Positions 13,633 through 15,186 of a stretch of DNA of 15,186 nucleotides are shown piece after piece (within the stretch, counting starts at the first letter, position 1; every line of letters begins with the position of its first letter). The notes beneath the pieces are model-generated. The model saw nothing but the letters and a program-made list of their open reading frames with translations, was not told where the DNA came from and searched no databases. The translations under genes were made by a program, and so were the position numbers. This stretch comes from JALORV01 sp035498175 (GTDB lineage Bacteria; Pseudomonadota; Gammaproteobacteria; Burkholderiales; Burkholderiaceae_F). The stretch is taken from positions 1 to 15,186 of the forward strand of contig DATKAJ010000043.1 of assembly GCA_035498175.1 (NCBI GenBank). The letters are read 5' to 3'.

Positions 13633-15174
13633 ATGAAGCTGCGCACCAAGCTGATGGTTTCGCCGGTCCTCGCCGGTGCGATGCTCGTCGGCGCGATCGC
13701 GTCGTCGCTATGGGTGCTGGGCGCCTTCAAGGAGCGCAGCGCGGTCAGCCATGGCGCCGTCCTCCAAGCGTATTCGCGCGTCGCAGACGAGCGTGCGCAG
13801 CTCGGTGAACTGCACGCGCGGCTTTACCGCACGATCACGATCATTGGGTCGATGGACGACGCGGCCGTCACCGCGATGCGGCAGCGCCAGGCGAAGGCAC
13901 TCGACGAGATGCTCGCGGCGGTCGGGCGGCGGCAGGCCGAAGCGGCAGGCGACGAGCCGCTGCGCTCTGCGCTCGTGCGTTATGGCGGCGAGTTGCACAA
14001 GTACCGCAAGGCGGCCGACGACGCGATCGACCTTTCGACGGTCGACGCGAACACGGGCGCGGCGGCGCTGCAGACGGCCGACAGCGACTTTGCGGCGATG
14101 AGTCGCACGCTCGGAGACGTGATCGAGCGCGTCCGCGCGCGCGGCGCCGCCGAGGTGGCGGTGCTCGACGTGTCCGCGCGCCGCGCCTCGCTGCTGATCG
14201 CCGCGCTGGGCGCCGTGGCGCTTGCGCTGTCGATCGGCATCGCTTGGGCCACGCAGCGGCGCGTCGCAGCGCAGCTCGCGGCCGCATCGCGGGCTGCCGA
14301 GCGGGTCGCGCAGGGCCGGCTGGACGAGCAGCCGCGCAGCGATGCGAACGACGAGGTCGGCGACCTCGTGCGCACCCTGGGCACGATGGTGGAGCGACTG
14401 CGGCACTCGATCCACAGCGTGCGCAGCGCGGCCGAGTCGATCGGCGTCGCGTCGAATGAGATCGCACAGGGAAACGCCGACCTGTCTGTGCGCACAGAGC
14501 AGGCCGCGTCGAACCTGCAGGAAACCGCCAGCTCGATGGAGCAAATCACCGGCACCGTGAAGCAGTCGGCCGACTCGGCATTGACCGCAAACCAGCTCGC
14601 CGGCTCTGCACGCGAGGTCGCACAGCGCGGCGGCAATGTCGTCTCGGAAGTGGTCTCGACGATGGCCGAGATCAATGCCAGCTCGCGACGGATCGCCGAG
14701 ATCGTCGGCGTAATCGATGGCTTGGCGTTCCAGACCAACTTGCTGGCGCTGAACGCCGCGGTCGAGGCAGCGCGTGCCGGCGCGCAAGGACGCGGCTTCG
14801 CGGTCGTGGCCGGGGAGGTGCGCACGCTTGCGCAGCGCTCGGCGCAGGCGGCCCGGGAGATCAAGATGCTGATCGACACCTCGGTCGAACGCGTCGAGAC
14901 CGGGGCTAGGCTCGTCGGCGAGGCCGGCGCGACGATGAATGAAATCGTCGTTTCAGTCCAGCGGGTAACGGAAGTCATTGGCGAGATCACCGCCGCCGCC
15001 GCCGAGCAGAGCTGCGGCATCGGCCAAGTGAACGTCGCAGTGGCGCACTTAGACGAGATGACGCAGCAGAACGCGGCGCTGGCCGAAGAATCGACGGCCG
15101 CGGCCGAGAGCCTGCGCCAACAGGCGGTGGTACTGACTGCGGCGGTGGCGGCGTTCCGGCTCGAGGCGGCCTGA
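13633..15174 (+). CDS. Methyl-accepting chemotaxis protein
   Basis: A 513-residue chemoreceptor. TM1 is at about 7-31 and TM2 at about 186-208; between them is a helical periplasmic domain of about 155 residues that looks like a four-helix-bundle ligand domain. HAMP follows (about 209-262). The cytoplasmic signalling domain has a hairpin tip, with IDGLAFQTNLLALNAAVEAA then RAGAQGRGFAVVAGEVRTLA, which contacts CheA and CheW. Glu/Gln-rich helices on both sides provide methylation sites. No C-terminal NWETF-type tether for CheR is seen; the end is AAFRLEAA. The ATG is four bases after the Cache stop with no strong Shine-Dalgarno, so translation is probably coupled. The neighbour suggests that it senses through the secreted Cache protein. 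Confidence 0.92.
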   Translation: MKLRTKLMVSPVLAGAMLVGAIASSLWVLGAFKERSAVSHGAVLQAYSRVADERAQLGELHARLYRTITIIGSMDDAAVTAMRQRQAKALDEMLAAVGRRQAEAAGDEPLRSALVRYGGELHKYRKAADDAIDLSTVDANTGAAALQTADSDFAAMSRTLGDVIERVRARGAAEVAVLDVSARRASLLIAALGAVALALSIGIAWATQRRVAAQLAAASRAAERVAQGRLDEQPRSDANDEVGDLVRTLGTMVERLRHSIHSVRSAAESIGVASNEIAQGNADLSVRTEQAASNLQETASSMEQITGTVKQSADSALTANQLAGSAREVAQRGGNVVSEVVSTMAEINASSRRIAEIVGVIDGLAFQTNLLALNAAVEAARAGAQGRGFAVVAGEVRTLAQRSAQAAREIKMLIDTSVERVETGARLVGEAGATMNEIVVSVQRVTEVIGEITAAAAEQSCGIGQVNVAVAHLDEMTQQNAALAEESTAAAESLRQQAVVLTAAVAAFRLEAA

Positions 15175-15186
15175 GGCGTTTGAGCT

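Noticed and set aside
13708..14787. Minus-strand open frame of 359 codons
   Set aside because: It is antisense to a clearly intact chemoreceptor and consists of low-complexity Arg/Ala-rich sequence.

Overview
High-GC DNA whose protein styles (MHYT sensor kinase, NarL-type regulator, Cache/MCP pair, patatin-like lipoprotein) fit a betaproteobacterium, most likely Burkholderiales. This assignment is inference from gene style only; there is no rRNA or tRNA in the window to test it.

The window has three parts. (1) Positions 1 to about 1480 are ordinary chromosome: the last codons of an unidentified gene, a patatin-like phospholipase lipoprotein, and a minus-strand C-terminal remnant that stops making sense at a 16-bp palindrome. 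(2) Positions about 1480 to 8900 are an accessory region. Its left half holds an intact minus-strand two-gene unit: a large tyrosine recombinase with an XRE-like HTH in its N-terminal half, followed by a GIY-YIG-like protein. Divergent from it are two small paralogous genes of unknown function (88 and 94 aa, shared T-[YH]-LPYG motif), each with the same ribosome-binding leader and its own hairpin terminator. Palindromes and direct repeats fill the space in front of the recombinase. The right half is a graveyard: a 104-bp tandem repeat and fragments of a phage terminase small subunit, an MlaF-like ABC ATPase, an AIPR-type abortive-infection protein and a frameshifted Hpt phosphotransfer protein. 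(3) Positions 8947 to 15174 are an intact signal-transduction cluster: MHYT-domain histidine kinase, NarL/LuxR response regulator, PAS-PAS hybrid histidine kinase, secreted Cache protein and methyl-accepting chemotaxis protein.

The best regulatory signal is an 18-bp inverted repeat of the form TGTCSGG-KTTT-CCYGACA. It occurs once in front of the hybrid kinase and once in front of the Cache-MCP pair, ending exactly 59 bp before the likely ATG in both cases. A simple model is that the MHYT kinase phosphorylates the adjacent NarL-type regulator, which binds both sites and drives a second sensor kinase and a chemosensory pair. The hybrid kinase ends in a receiver domain and so would need an Hpt partner; the only Hpt in the window is frameshifted. 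The best candidates for something undescribed are the HTH-recombinase plus GIY-YIG unit with its satellite small-protein paralogs, and the two-site regulon.
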